The notes: generated from the letters alone by a model not told the origin. Shown: positions 16,901-26,404, counted from the first letter of the stretch. The stretch: 64,000 bases of DNA from Pseudomonadota bacterium (GCA_020160875.1 JAIUPE010000003.1:1-64000), one strand, 5' to 3'. Program-made: numbers and translations.

Positions 16901-17977
16901 CTAGAGTAATTCGTTCTCATGATAGTTGCGCGTCGCGCGCTTCCCCACGACCGTCCAGAAGTCATAAACCGACCGGCCGTTACCGGGGCGCTTTGCGGTG
17001 ACATTCTCCGGCGTAAACAACTCGCCCTTCGCGATGGCGCGCGCGGCGACAAGGCTTTTTCGGGCGATGGCCCGGTTCTTGGCTTCCGATGGGCGGCAGA
17101 TCTTACGGAAGTCGCCAAGCGAACGTTCCACTTCACGGATGGCCTGCACCATGGCCGTGAATTCAGGCGGTTCGATCGACGCACGATGATCAGGGCCGGG
17201 AAGCATACGGTCTAACGTCAGGTGCTTTTCGATCATGGTCGCGCCGCGCGCGACGGCCGCAACACTGACGGCGATGCCGGGCGTGTGATCGGAATAGCCC
17301 ACGGGCAACTCGAAGACATCCGCCATGGTATCCATCGCCCGCAAATTCACATCCTCGAAAGGCGCCGGATACTCGGTCGTGCAGTGAAGAAGCGTGACAT
17401 ATTTCGCGATGAGCGCCTGTCCCTTTGCGCTGGCATAAGCTTTCCTGAAAGCCGCGCGTGACGGCTTTGCGCGCGGTGTGAGGTAGCCGAAGGCCATCAC
17501 GCCAAGAGCCTCGGCGATTTCCGGCAGTGTGCCCATGCCGGTCGATAGGATAACCCGGCGGCGCGCCTGAGCGGCCTTGAGAAGCAAGAGCGGATTCGTC
17601 AATTCGCCCGACGGAAGCTTGATCAGATCCAGACCCAGGTCCTTCACGAGGAAGTCGAGACTATCGCCATCGAACGGCGTGGAGAGGAACTGGATCTTGC
17701 GCTTCTTGCAACGGGCGATGAGCTTCGCGTGATGCGCCGGGCTGAGCTCGAGCGACTTGAGCATATCGAGCTGACTCTGCGCCTTACCCGTCGTTTCCAT
17801 CTGATACTTCGCCTTCGGCGCCGACGCGGAGGCCAGTTTGCCAGCCTTGAAGGTCTGGAACTTCACGATGTCCGCGCCCGCTTCAGCGGCGGCGTCCACG
17901 AGTTCGAGCGCCCGGGGAAGCGAACCGTTATGGTTCACGCCGGCTTCGGCGATGACGAGGGTATGCGAAGGCTTCAT
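16901..17977 (-). CDS. legI: Nonulosonic acid synthase (LegI/NeuB-like)
   Basis: Condenses a 6-carbon amino sugar with phosphoenolpyruvate to give the nine-carbon acid. The NeuB barrel covers residues 1-265, with IAEAGVNHNGS near the start, KFQTFKAGKL and GYSDHTPGIAVSVAA. A C-terminal SAF (antifreeze-like) domain follows at about 290-358. The ATG at 17977 overlaps the TGA of the legG-like gene (ATGA), so it is preferred to an in-frame ATG four codons upstream. NeuB, LegI and PseI are not separable by eye; the neighbouring LegB, LegC and LegG functions make LegI the best fit. Confidence 0.88.
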   Translation of the reverse strand: MKPSHTLVIAEAGVNHNGSLPRALELVDAAAEAGADIVKFQTFKAGKLASASAPKAKYQMETTGKAQSQLDMLKSLELSPAHHAKLIARCKKRKIQFLSTPFDGDSLDFLVKDLGLDLIKLPSGELTNPLLLLKAAQARRRVILSTGMGTLPEIAEALGVMAFGYLTPRAKPSRAAFRKAYASAKGQALIAKYVTLLHCTTEYPAPFEDVNLRAMDTMADVFELPVGYSDHTPGIAVSVAAVARGATMIEKHLTLDRMLPGPDHRASIEPPEFTAMVQAIREVERSLGDFRKICRPSEAKNRAIARKSLVAARAIAKGELFTPENVTAKRPGNGRSVYDFWTVVGKRATRNYHENELL

Positions 17978-19128
17978 AGGGCCGGCCAATCAAAAAAACG
18001 CTTCTTCAAAAGCAGTTTGGGGTCACGAACGGTTTTGAGCGCTGCCACAATACGTTCCGCGGCGTGACCGTCGCCATAGGGATTTGTCACATCGCGGCAC
18101 GCCGTACCCATCGCCTTTAGAACCGCGGCGTGAATCGCGCCTTGATCCGGCGCAACGTCGATAACCGAGGCTGCCCGGAGACGGCCCTTCTGGCGGTCGC
18201 CGATGTTGACCGTGGGCGTGGCAAAGCTGGGCGCCTCGTAGAGGCCGCTGGAGGAATTTCCGACCACCGCGTCCATGTGTTTCAAGGCACTGAAATATCT
18301 GAGGGATCCGAGGGACGGATGCAGTACGGCGTTGATATGCCCCTGGACGAAGTCTCCGATCAACCGCGCGATGGTCGCGCCTTCCACGTCGGCATTGGTA
18401 CCGGAAAACACCAGCCCCACGTCTGGGCCAAGACGATCGAGCGCAGCCAGCATCTCGGCGCAATGCGCCACGGTATCGGCAGACAAGGTTTCTGGATGGA
18501 ATGTGACCATAAGGTTTTTCGCCCGCGGCACGAGACCGACCTGGCGGAAAAATTCATCGCGTTCGAGAAGCGTGGTCGTGCGGATCTTGTCCAAGCCTGG
18601 GCTGCCGACGACAAAAATATGCGCGGGATCCTCGCCCATTTGGCGCACGCGCCGAGCGGCGTCCTGCGTCGTGACGAAATGCAGATGCGACATTTTCGTC
18701 ATCGCGTGACGGAAGGCATCGTCGGTCGCGCCCTCGGTGATATCGCCCCCGATGAGATGGGCGACGGGCACTCGTGCGAGCGTCGCGGCGACAACGGCAC
18801 CCAAGATTTCGTAGCGGTCGCCGAGGACGAGGAGCATATCGGGCGCCAATTGCGCGAGCGCTTCGCCGAACCCAGTCGCAGCGGCGCCGAACGAAGCGGT
18901 GACCCCTGCCGGGCTGTCGTCGCCGAGGCCCATATCGACCGAACGGCTGATGGCAAAACCGTCGTTGGCGATATCGCGCGCCGTCGCGCCGGCCTCCGCG
19001 GCCAGATGCTGGCCGGTCGCGATAATATCGAGATGAAACGCCGTATCGTCCCGCAGGAGAGACAGGACTGGCGATAAGAGGCCCCAATCCGCCCGCGTGC
19101 TGGTGACCGCGCAGACCTTGAGCGTCAT
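17974..19128 (-). CDS. legG: Hydrolysing UDP-N-acetylglucosamine 2-epimerase family (LegG/NeuC-like)
   Basis: Inverts C2 and removes the nucleotide to supply the free amino-mannose-type sugar for LegI. The 384-residue protein shows the NeuC pattern: VTSTRADWGLL at the N-terminus, LGDRYEILGA, GGDITEGATDD and VGNSSSGLYEAPSF near the C-terminus. It overlaps legC by four bases at its start and legI by four at its end, a translationally coupled legC-legG-legI set. Presence of a hydrolysing epimerase favours legionaminic or sialic acid over pseudaminic acid, which uses PseG. Confidence 0.87.
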   Translation of the reverse strand: MTLKVCAVTSTRADWGLLSPVLSLLRDDTAFHLDIIATGQHLAAEAGATARDIANDGFAISRSVDMGLGDDSPAGVTASFGAAATGFGEALAQLAPDMLLVLGDRYEILGAVVAATLARVPVAHLIGGDITEGATDDAFRHAMTKMSHLHFVTTQDAARRVRQMGEDPAHIFVVGSPGLDKIRTTTLLERDEFFRQVGLVPRAKNLMVTFHPETLSADTVAHCAEMLAALDRLGPDVGLVFSGTNADVEGATIARLIGDFVQGHINAVLHPSLGSLRYFSALKHMDAVVGNSSSGLYEAPSFATPTVNIGDRQKGRLRAASVIDVAPDQGAIHAAVLKAMGTACRDVTNPYGDGHAAERIVAALKTVRDPKLLLKKRFFDWPAL

Positions 19129-20294
19129 GACCGCCCCAAGATTGGACTTGAGGGAATATTCACGAGCCGGCGCGCCAGACTCTCAGCGACGGACAGATCC
19201 ATGCGCGGACAGGCCGCGTACATCGGCAGATGATGCATCAACGTCCACACCGGGCGCGTACCGATCCCAGAGGCATTTGTCCGCGCAAGGAGTGGTTGGA
19301 GCAAATCGGCGCTGTCTTCGTCGAGCAGAAGGGCGTTGAGCCAATAATTGCTTTCGCAGCCGACGGGCTCGCTGACGAAGCGCACACCTGGAACCTTCGC
19401 AAACGCTACGCGATACCTTGCGGCCAGCGCGCGTTTCTCGGCAAGGAACGCCGGCAGGCGTTCCATCTGCGCACAGCCAAGCGCGGCGTTAAGGTTCGGC
19501 ATACGGTAGTTATAGCCCACCGCGTCATGACCGAAAGCCCACACGTGGGGCATTTTGGCCGTGGTGGTCAGATGTTTAAGGCGTTTTCCGAGGTTTTCGT
19601 CATCGGTGATGACCGCGCCGCCGCCACCGGTCGTGATGGTCTTGTTGCCGTTGAAGCTCAGCGTGCCCATCGCGCCAAAACGGCCCGTGTGCTTACCGCC
19701 GTAAGAAGAACCAAGCGATTCAGCGGCATCCTCGACGACCGTGATATTCCACTTCGCCGCGACGGCCAGGAGCCTGTCGATCGCCACCGGGTGTCCGAAC
19801 GTATGCATCGGCACAACGGCTGAAATGCGCGCGCCGGTCTCCCGGTTGCGGCACTCACCGTTCACCATATGGGCGCTGCGTTGCAAACCCTCTTCAAGCT
19901 TATCCGGATCGAGACCAAGGGTCGCCGCGCTGCTGTCGACAAAATGCGGACGCGCGCCGCAATAACTCACCGCATTGGCGGTCGCGATGAAGGTAAGCCC
20001 CGGCACGAGGACTTCGTCGCCCGCCGTGACCCCTGCGACTTCGAGCGCGACATGGAGCGCCGCCGTCCCGTTACAGACGGCAACGGCACGCCGCGCGCCG
20101 GTGAATTCGGCGAGCATCTCCTCGAAGCGGTCGACATATTTGCCGACGCTCGAGACAAAGGTCGAATCAATGCAATCGAGGACATAGGCGCGCTCGGCTG
20201 CGCCGAATTCCGGCTCGTGCAGGCCGATGGGACGATCGCTCGGCGGGAGCACCGCCTTGAGCGTGGTCAAGATCTGATCGATGTCCGCGCGCAC
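19125..20294 (-). CDS. legC: DegT/DnrJ/EryC1 sugar aminotransferase (LegC-like)
   Basis: A PLP enzyme that aminates C4 of a 4-keto-6-deoxy sugar nucleotide. Seen motifs are AVCNGTAALHVAL, the PLP-region VEDAAESLGS and the Schiff-base Lys in LSFNGNKTITTGGGG. The C-terminal YPxxxxxP-type part is normal. The length is about 389 residues from GTG 20294, the in-frame start nearest the legB stop. A longer frame exists upstream but runs through legB. It sits between legB and legG as expected for the pathway. Confidence 0.85.
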   Translation of the reverse strand: MRADIDQILTTLKAVLPPSDRPIGLHEPEFGAAERAYVLDCIDSTFVSSVGKYVDRFEEMLAEFTGARRAVAVCNGTAALHVALEVAGVTAGDEVLVPGLTFIATANAVSYCGARPHFVDSSAATLGLDPDKLEEGLQRSAHMVNGECRNRETGARISAVVPMHTFGHPVAIDRLLAVAAKWNITVVEDAAESLGSSYGGKHTGRFGAMGTLSFNGNKTITTGGGGAVITDDENLGKRLKHLTTTAKMPHVWAFGHDAVGYNYRMPNLNAALGCAQMERLPAFLAEKRALAARYRVAFAKVPGVRFVSEPVGCESNYWLNALLLDEDSADLLQPLLARTNASGIGTRPVWTLMHHLPMYAACPRMDLSVAESLARRLVNIPSSPILGRS

Positions 20295-20301
20295 GCCAGC
20301 A

Positions 20302-21306
20302 TCACACGTTGTAGATATCGCTTTTATAACGCGCGAGATTTTCCGGCTGCGTAAACCATTCAATGGTCTTGCCAAGGCCTCGCTTGAAGCCCTCGAGCCC
20401 GCCATGCGCGGGCCGCCACTGCATCAGCGTATTGGCCTTGTCGTAGCTGGCAAACAAGCGCTCGACCTCGCTGTCCTTGGGACGGATGCGCTGCGGGTCG
20501 GCTTCAATCGCGACATCGCGACCCATGACTTCAGCGATGGCCTTCGCGGTGTCGCCGATAGAGATTTCGAAACCACTGCCGACATTGGTGACCGTTCCGA
20601 GCACCGCGTCGCTTTCCATCGCCGCGATGAAGCCGCTGACGGTGTCTTCGACATAAGAGAAGTCACGCGTCGGCGTCAGCGCTCCGAGCCTCAGCGTCTT
20701 CGCGCCCTGAGCGATCTGCGTAATGATCGTGGGAATGACGGCGCGCGCCGACTGGCGCGGCCCATAGGTATTGAACGGACGCAGAACAGCAACCGGCGTT
20801 TCAAAGGAGGTGTAATAAGACAGCGCGATATGATCGGCGCCGATCTTCGACGCGGAATAGGGCGACTGTCCCTGCAGCGGGTGTTCTTCGGTGATCGGCA
20901 CGAAGCGCGCGGTCCCGTAGACCTCGCTGGTGGAGGTGTGGACGACTTTGGTGATCCCGAGATCGCGCGCGGCCTGCACGACATTGAGCGTGCCTTTGAC
21001 GTTCGTGTCCACGTAGGACGACGGCGCGTAGTAGGAATAAGGAATAGCGATCAGGGCCGCGAGGTGCAGGATCGTGTCGCACCCCTTCGCGCCAGCGACC
21101 ACCGACTGATGGTCGCGCACATCGCCGGTGAAGACCTCGAACTTGCCTTTGACGTCCGGCGCGCAGTGATCGAGCCATCCCCAGGAGTTGAAGGAGTTGT
21201 AGAGAACAAATGCCTTAACGTCGTGGCCGGCCCGAACAAGCGCTTCGGTGAGATGAGAGCCGATAAAACCCTCCGCACCGGTGACTAGAATTTTGCGTTT
21301 TTTCAT
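20302..21306 (-). CDS. legB: NAD-dependent sugar 4,6-dehydratase (LegB-like)
   Basis: An extended SDR of 334 residues. The NAD loop is VTGAEGFIGSHL, the catalytic Thr/Ser and Tyr-Lys are in TSTSEVYG and PYSASKIGAD, and substrate-site features such as RPFNTYGPRQS follow. LegB makes the 4-keto-6-deoxy intermediate from the GDP- (or UDP-) N-acetylglucosamine supplied by the PtmE-like enzyme. It is second in the minus-strand operon. Its ATG at 21306 lies 72 bases after the FkbM-type gene. Confidence 0.87.
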   Translation of the reverse strand: MKKRKILVTGAEGFIGSHLTEALVRAGHDVKAFVLYNSFNSWGWLDHCAPDVKGKFEVFTGDVRDHQSVVAGAKGCDTILHLAALIAIPYSYYAPSSYVDTNVKGTLNVVQAARDLGITKVVHTSTSEVYGTARFVPITEEHPLQGQSPYSASKIGADHIALSYYTSFETPVAVLRPFNTYGPRQSARAVIPTIITQIAQGAKTLRLGALTPTRDFSYVEDTVSGFIAAMESDAVLGTVTNVGSGFEISIGDTAKAIAEVMGRDVAIEADPQRIRPKDSEVERLFASYDKANTLMQWRPAHGGLEGFKRGLGKTIEWFTQPENLARYKSDIYNV

Positions 21307-21378
21307 CCTGAGGTCTCATCCCGTAATCGCCTTAGGATTTACCCGAGCGCAGCTTTCCAGGGTATTAATTATCTGTAT

Positions 21379-22251
21379 TTATGAAGAAATATCCGCAAGT
21401 ACGGCGACGTGGTCTTCGGGCCGGACGGTCAGAAACTGGTTGAAATTACCGCTCGCGGCCGTGCACGCGTAGAGCTTGTCCTGGCGGACCACTTTGCGCT
21501 CTTTCTCCAGCACTTTGTAGACCTTGTAGCCAAGTGCGGAAATGATCGGATTGATGATATCGCATGCGCCGGCGCTGAAGGTCTCCAGAAGGATGTCGGG
21601 CTTGCGCGCCAGCACCTCGGACATGCCCTGGATCGCGGCCACTTCACCGCCTTCGACGTCGATCTTGACCAAGGCGCGATCACCGATCGTGGGTGCGATC
21701 TGTGAACCGTCCAACTTGTGCATGGGCACGATGATTTCCTCACGCCCCGCGCCGCGGCCAAGACCGCCCCCGGAGGAGATTTGCTGGTTGGGTTTGCGCA
21801 CCCAGCTAAAGGGCGCGATGCCGTCTTCTTTACCGACCGCGAACCAGTGCTCGACGATATTGCGGAATTCATTGATCTGAATATGCATGCGCAAACGCGT
21901 GTAAGCGTGCGGATTGGGCTCGAACGCGTGGATCTTTACATCCTTGCGGATCGATGCCGCCGAGAGACTGTAGACACCGACATGCGCGCCGATATCCAGG
22001 ATACCGCTTGCCGTCTTCGCCAGCCGACACCAGATCTGCATCGAACCAGGTTCAAACTCCTTCTCATAAAGGATATTCGCCGCGCGCGGGCAATCATTCG
22101 CGGTGAACATCACGAACGGTGGGGCTTCGAACAGATTCACTTCGTAAAAGCCGTAAAAAGGGAATTCCGATGACGACGCCGTCACCAACCCCCCTTTATG
22201 GAACGCCGCCAGCGCGCGCGCGTTCTCAGCCTCCAGTTGCTTCAAATCCAT
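21379..22251 (-). CDS. FkbM-family methyltransferase
   Basis: A SAM-dependent methyltransferase of about 290 residues. The SAM site is ILDIGAHVGVYSLSA, followed by IHAFEPNPHAYTRL, and the FkbM-type KIDVEGGEVAAIQGM with a downstream Glu (LLETFS). FkbM proteins mostly O-methylate sugars or polyketides. It leads the minus-strand sugar operon, so methylation of the nonulosonate or an attached glycan is likely. A GTG three codons upstream (22260) is an alternative start. Confidence 0.8.
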   Translation of the reverse strand: MDLKQLEAENARALAAFHKGGLVTASSSEFPFYGFYEVNLFEAPPFVMFTANDCPRAANILYEKEFEPGSMQIWCRLAKTASGILDIGAHVGVYSLSAASIRKDVKIHAFEPNPHAYTRLRMHIQINEFRNIVEHWFAVGKEDGIAPFSWVRKPNQQISSGGGLGRGAGREEIIVPMHKLDGSQIAPTIGDRALVKIDVEGGEVAAIQGMSEVLARKPDILLETFSAGACDIINPIISALGYKVYKVLEKERKVVRQDKLYACTAASGNFNQFLTVRPEDHVAVLADISS

Positions 22252-22495
22252 CGTGCTCACCGATCCACCCGCAAGTATTTTGCTTGTTTAAGATAACACG
22301 GCACCGGTGTCACTCGCCGTTCGCTCCCATCGCACCCACATGGGACCTCCGACCGAGGTTGCAAAGAGTCCATCTCGGGGTATCCGGCCCCTAACTTGGC
22401 GAGACAAAGGCCTCGTGATACGACATAAACACGCCGATCCTGTCTCTATTTGCCGCTAAATAAGGGCGCCCAAGAGGGCGACGACCGATCCACGG
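22252..22495. promoter_or_regulatory. Divergent intergenic region between the sugar operon and the TPR-GT genes
   Basis: About 240 bases without a convincing gene separate the minus-strand sugar operon from the plus-strand TPR array. Promoters in both directions must lie here, but I see no clear consensus -35/-10 pair. The longest AT-rich patch, near 22275-22300, would suit the minus-strand promoter. Confidence 0.35.
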
Positions 22496-24586
22496 ATGAG
22501 CCAGAACACCACAATATCCGCCGGCGCTACGCACGCCGCAGAACTCCTTCGCATTGCCACCGCGGCCCTCGACGCCGGAGATCTCGCCGACGCGGAAACG
22601 CAGCTGCGCCAGGTCGCCGCCATAGCGCCCAACGATCCCGTGGCCGCCCACCAGCTCGCGGTTGTCCTGGTGAAGACGAACCGCAGTGAAGAAGCCGCGG
22701 CGGTGCTGAAAAAACAGGCGAGCGTCGGCGCTCTTCCTGTGTCGCTGTTGCTCCTCGGGACTCTGTTCGAAGCTACGGGCCGGGTCCAGGACGCCGAGCT
22801 GTGTTTCGAGAAGGTTCTTAAACGCGAGCCGGAAAATCAGGCCGCCGCCGCGCGGCTCGCCGCGATCCGCGAAGAACGAAGAGCGGCGAACAACATTTCA
22901 TCCTCGGGCACAGCGGACGATATCACCGCGCTTGAACAAGCGGTCGAGCGCGCGCCCCAAAACGCGGCCGCGCTCCACAACCTGGGCTGTGCGCTCGTGC
23001 GCGCCAAGCGGTTCGCGGACGCGGAAAGCATGTTGCGGCAGAGTGTGCAAATCTCGAACCACCCGCAAACTTGGATGGCTCTGGGCGAACTCTACGAAAC
23101 GACCGGCCATATCCCGCAGGCTTACGGTTGCTATAAGAACACCTTCAACGTTGCCCCAAACGACTATCACCTCCTCATGAAGCTCGGCGCGCTTACGGAG
23201 GTGATGGAGGACAAGCCCGGCGCTCGGGAGCACTACCGGCGCGCGTTGGAAGTGAAGCCGGGGGACTACCAAGCGACGTCGAAGTACACCAGCCTCATCT
23301 TCGACAAAGAACCGGAGCTTGCGGTCCGATCGTGGGAGGACGTGCTCACAAAAGCCGGCGACAATGTGGAACGCCAGTCAGCCGCTCTCGATCAGTTGGT
23401 ATGTCATAAGGAATGGTGGGAGCGCATCAAGCGCGGCGAAATGCCCTATCACTGCGCGCGTCTCAGCGATCTATTTTTCACCTACGCGCTCGATGACGTG
23501 AAGCAATGGGACGCCATCAACCAGAAGCGTCTCGCCGACAAGCCCGGCAATCCTTCGCTGCTGGCTGCGGCCGCGCTTTCCAAATTCAGCCTGCGAGACC
23601 GTCACGGCGCCGAGACGCTTTTCCGCGCGGCCGCGGAAAAGGCGCCGGACCATGTCCTCAGCACGATACGGTTTGAGCCGGCCTTCTACGAACAATTGCG
23701 AGCCTTTACGGACGCCGACCTGACGCGCACGCTGCCGCCGGTCATCGTAGCCGCCTCCCTCGTCCCCGATCCCAAGGGCATTCTCTACCTTTCATGCAAC
23801 TTCACGTATTTCCGCGCCTTCGCCCTTCCCATGGTCGTGTCGATGCGCGAAACCTCGCCGCACACGCCGGTTCACATCCACATCATGGATGCGAACGAAG
23901 AGGAAACCGCTTTCGCACTGGCCTTCTTGCAAAAGCTCTCGCCGATTAAATTTGCGCTGAGCGTCGAACGACCCGGACTTACGAAGGGGCCCATTCAGGA
24001 AGCGCGTTCTTATTATCATGCGGTTCGCTTCATCCGCTTCTACGAGCACCTTCGCCACTACGGTGTCCCCCTCTGGCTCATGGACGTGGACGCCGTGATC
24101 AATACGGATCTCGATGGGCTGTTCGCCACGCTGGACGGCAACGATGTCGCCATGCGTATCCGCCCCGGCCGGAAGGAGCCTTGGAATCAGTTCAACGCCT
24201 GCGTCGTCGGCGCCGGGACCAGTGGCCCGTCGTTTGAATACATCCGACTGGTCGCCGCTTACCTTGCCTATTTCTTTCAGAACAACGGCCTGCGCTGGGG
24301 CATCGACCAGCTCGCGATGTACGGCGTATTCGCCGACATGGAAGATCGGAAAGAAGAGCCGCGCCTCGCCCTGCTCGGCGAGCGCGAAGTCGACTACACC
24401 TACCGCGACGATGGATACGTTTGGTGCAACTCAGGCGCGGGTAAGTTCCAGCACTTGAAGCGCATCGCCAAACCGAACAGCCTTCCGCTCGCGAATTTCG
24501 ACGGCAATAAGTTCGTGGGCGTTTTTGAGCGCCACTGGAAAGAATGCGAGCGGATCGCCGCGGAGCTTCCGGCGCTATCGACGTAA
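22496..24586 (+). CDS. TPR protein fused to a GT-A-like glycosyltransferase domain
   Basis: The first half (about residues 5-300) is built of degenerate tetratricopeptide repeats, for example DAGDLADAETQLRQVAAIAP and AHYRRALEVKPGDYQ-like units. The C-terminal part (about 420-690) looks like a GT-A nucleotide-diphospho-sugar transferase. It opens with GILYLSCNFTYFRAFALPM and carries a DxD motif in LMDVDAVINTDLDG. The total is 696 residues. It is the first gene of the TPR-GT array. TPRs probably bind a protein acceptor, but the transferred sugar is unknown. No signal peptide, so it should act in the cytoplasm. Confidence 0.65.
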   Translation: MSQNTTISAGATHAAELLRIATAALDAGDLADAETQLRQVAAIAPNDPVAAHQLAVVLVKTNRSEEAAAVLKKQASVGALPVSLLLLGTLFEATGRVQDAELCFEKVLKREPENQAAAARLAAIREERRAANNISSSGTADDITALEQAVERAPQNAAALHNLGCALVRAKRFADAESMLRQSVQISNHPQTWMALGELYETTGHIPQAYGCYKNTFNVAPNDYHLLMKLGALTEVMEDKPGAREHYRRALEVKPGDYQATSKYTSLIFDKEPELAVRSWEDVLTKAGDNVERQSAALDQLVCHKEWWERIKRGEMPYHCARLSDLFFTYALDDVKQWDAINQKRLADKPGNPSLLAAAALSKFSLRDRHGAETLFRAAAEKAPDHVLSTIRFEPAFYEQLRAFTDADLTRTLPPVIVAASLVPDPKGILYLSCNFTYFRAFALPMVVSMRETSPHTPVHIHIMDANEEETAFALAFLQKLSPIKFALSVERPGLTKGPIQEARSYYHAVRFIRFYEHLRHYGVPLWLMDVDAVINTDLDGLFATLDGNDVAMRIRPGRKEPWNQFNACVVGAGTSGPSFEYIRLVAAYLAYFFQNNGLRWGIDQLAMYGVFADMEDRKEEPRLALLGEREVDYTYRDDGYVWCNSGAGKFQHLKRIAKPNSLPLANFDGNKFVGVFERHWKECERIAAELPALST

Positions 24587-24694
24587 AGTCGCATCTGGAT
24601 TTTGGGCCGCGAGGCACAACCACAAATGCGCCTATTCCCAGGCCTCTCGTACATCCCAACTTTTATTTTCAAGTGAACCGGCTTAAGAGGCGGT

Positions 24695-26305
24695 ATGGAA
24701 AATACGTTTCCCTATGAAAATTTCGCCGCTGCTGTCGCCGCCGCGCGGACGGCAGGCAAGAACGGCGATCTTGACGAATCCGCGCGCCTTTACCGGCTCA
24801 TTCCTGGCGCCTTTCCGCACAAAAAACATGCCGTCACGATCGCTGCGGACGGCTTAAAGGGCATCGGCCTCTGGACTGAAGCCGTCGCCGTGCTCGAGAC
24901 CGCCCTGCGTGGTAAACCGCAGAGCGCGATGTATCTGTGGAACTTGTCGGAATTGTACCGTGAGATCGGCGATCACGCGCGCGCCGCCGGCTACCTGCAA
25001 CGTTATATCGACCATGACCCGCGTAGCGCGGAGGCGTGGGTCCACCTCGCACGGTTGCACGATCTGGGTGGCGAGGCGGCCCTGGCCGAAGCCGCGTACG
25101 CGAAAGCGCTCGACCGTGAACCGATGAATGTGCTGGCGGCGCTCGGCCGCGGCGACTCGCTTTTCCACCTGGGGCGCGTCGACGAAGCAATCGCGCTCTA
25201 TCGCCGCGCTGTCGCGAGCGCGCCGCAGGATGCCGTCGCCCTGTTCGCCCTGGGCAGCGCCCTGCGGACGCAAGGCGCCGAGAGCGAGGGCCACGATTAC
25301 CTGCGGCGGTCGCTGGAGATCGATCCCGGCAATGCGCGGGCCCACGTCAATCTTGGACTGACCTATTTCAACACAGGCAACTTGAAAGGCGCTGAAGCAT
25401 CGGCGCGCAATGCGCTCCTTATCGACGATCAGCTTCAAATCGCGCATGTGCTGCTAGGATTGACGCTCGCCGAACAGGGCGATCTGCCAGCCGCCGCGAA
25501 CGCATTGTCCCGCGCAGCCGCGAGTTCGCACCATAGCGAAGCGCTTTTCGCCCTCGCGGCGGTGCAGAGCGCGCTCGGCCACAAAAGCGCCGCCGAACTG
25601 GCGCTTCAACGCGTACTCGCCGCCGAGCCGGATAACGGCGAAGCCAAGCACGTTCTCAACGCTTTACACGGCGCACCGATATTCGCGCCTGACGAGAGCT
25701 ACGCCCGCGAAACGTTCGATCGTCTTGCCCAACGCTACGACACACAAGAGTTACACTTTCGCGGATACAACGTTCCTGCCGCGATCGCCGACCTCATCGA
25801 AGCCCATGAGCCCGAACGGCACAGCATCGTGCGCCTCGCCGACCTCGGCTGCGGCACGGGTCTCGTCGCCGCGACTCTTCACGACGCCTTTAGGACGGAG
25901 ACGATCCTCGGCATCGATACATCGCCCAACATGGCGAAGATTGCCGGCGCGAAAGCGTTGTACGATCAAATCCTGATCGGCGATGCGCGCGACATCGCGA
26001 AATTGGAAGGGACATTCGACGTTATCACCGCGGGCGACCTGTTCCCGTATCTGGGCGAGCTCGCGGCTTTCATGACCGCCGCGCGCGCCCGGCTGGCGCA
26101 CGGTGGACTGCTCGCCTACTCGATCGAACTGTCGCAAAGCGCGCCGGTGGCGCTCGGGCCGGACGGGCGATTCGTTCATACCCCGTCTTATGTGGAAGAC
26201 GCCGGGCGAGCCGCAGGACTAAATCCCGTCGCCGCCCGCGCCATCACCCTGCGCCGGCTGTTCGGGAAAGACGTCGCCGGCCTCGTGGGGCTTCTTCAAG
26301 CTTAA
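24695..26305 (+). CDS. TPR protein fused to a methyltransferase
   Basis: A 536-residue protein with about eight TPR-like units over residues 5-310 and a class I methyltransferase domain at about 340-530. The SAM motif is LADLGCGTGLVAATL, then ILGIDTSPNMAKIAGAKALY, and FDVITAGDLFPYLGEL. TPR-methyltransferase fusions of this kind occur in alphaproteobacteria near glycan loci. It may methylate the glycan or the protein bound by the TPRs. It lies between the TPR-GT-A gene and gspE, all on the plus strand. Confidence 0.72.
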   Translation: MENTFPYENFAAAVAAARTAGKNGDLDESARLYRLIPGAFPHKKHAVTIAADGLKGIGLWTEAVAVLETALRGKPQSAMYLWNLSELYREIGDHARAAGYLQRYIDHDPRSAEAWVHLARLHDLGGEAALAEAAYAKALDREPMNVLAALGRGDSLFHLGRVDEAIALYRRAVASAPQDAVALFALGSALRTQGAESEGHDYLRRSLEIDPGNARAHVNLGLTYFNTGNLKGAEASARNALLIDDQLQIAHVLLGLTLAEQGDLPAAANALSRAAASSHHSEALFALAAVQSALGHKSAAELALQRVLAAEPDNGEAKHVLNALHGAPIFAPDESYARETFDRLAQRYDTQELHFRGYNVPAAIADLIEAHEPERHSIVRLADLGCGTGLVAATLHDAFRTETILGIDTSPNMAKIAGAKALYDQILIGDARDIAKLEGTFDVITAGDLFPYLGELAAFMTAARARLAHGGLLAYSIELSQSAPVALGPDGRFVHTPSYVEDAGRAAGLNPVAARAITLRRLFGKDVAGLVGLLQA

Positions 26306-26322
26306 CCGCGCGCTTCGGGAGC

Positions 26323-26338
26323 CTTACAAACTTGTAAG
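26323..26338. promoter_or_regulatory. Palindrome upstream of gspE
   Basis: CTTACAA-AC-TTGTAAG is a perfect 7-bp inverted repeat in the 99-base gap before gspE. A short AT-rich region follows. It could be an operator or part of a weak terminator of the preceding gene; no U-run follows, so the operator reading is preferred. Confidence 0.4.
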
Positions 26339-26404
26339 CCCCTGGCTGCGGACAGGGGGAAATTAACCTGACGCGGTCAGTCTTTCTGTCATTCTGTTAA
26401 AGTC

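Noticed and set aside
20281..21288. 335-codon plus-strand open frame opposite legB
   Set aside because: legB is strongly conserved in the other direction, so this frame is a shadow.
6069..22251. Pseudaminic acid locus
   Set aside because: A hydrolysing 2-epimerase (LegG/NeuC-like) and a PtmE-like enzyme are present; no PseG- or PseB-type gene is recognised.
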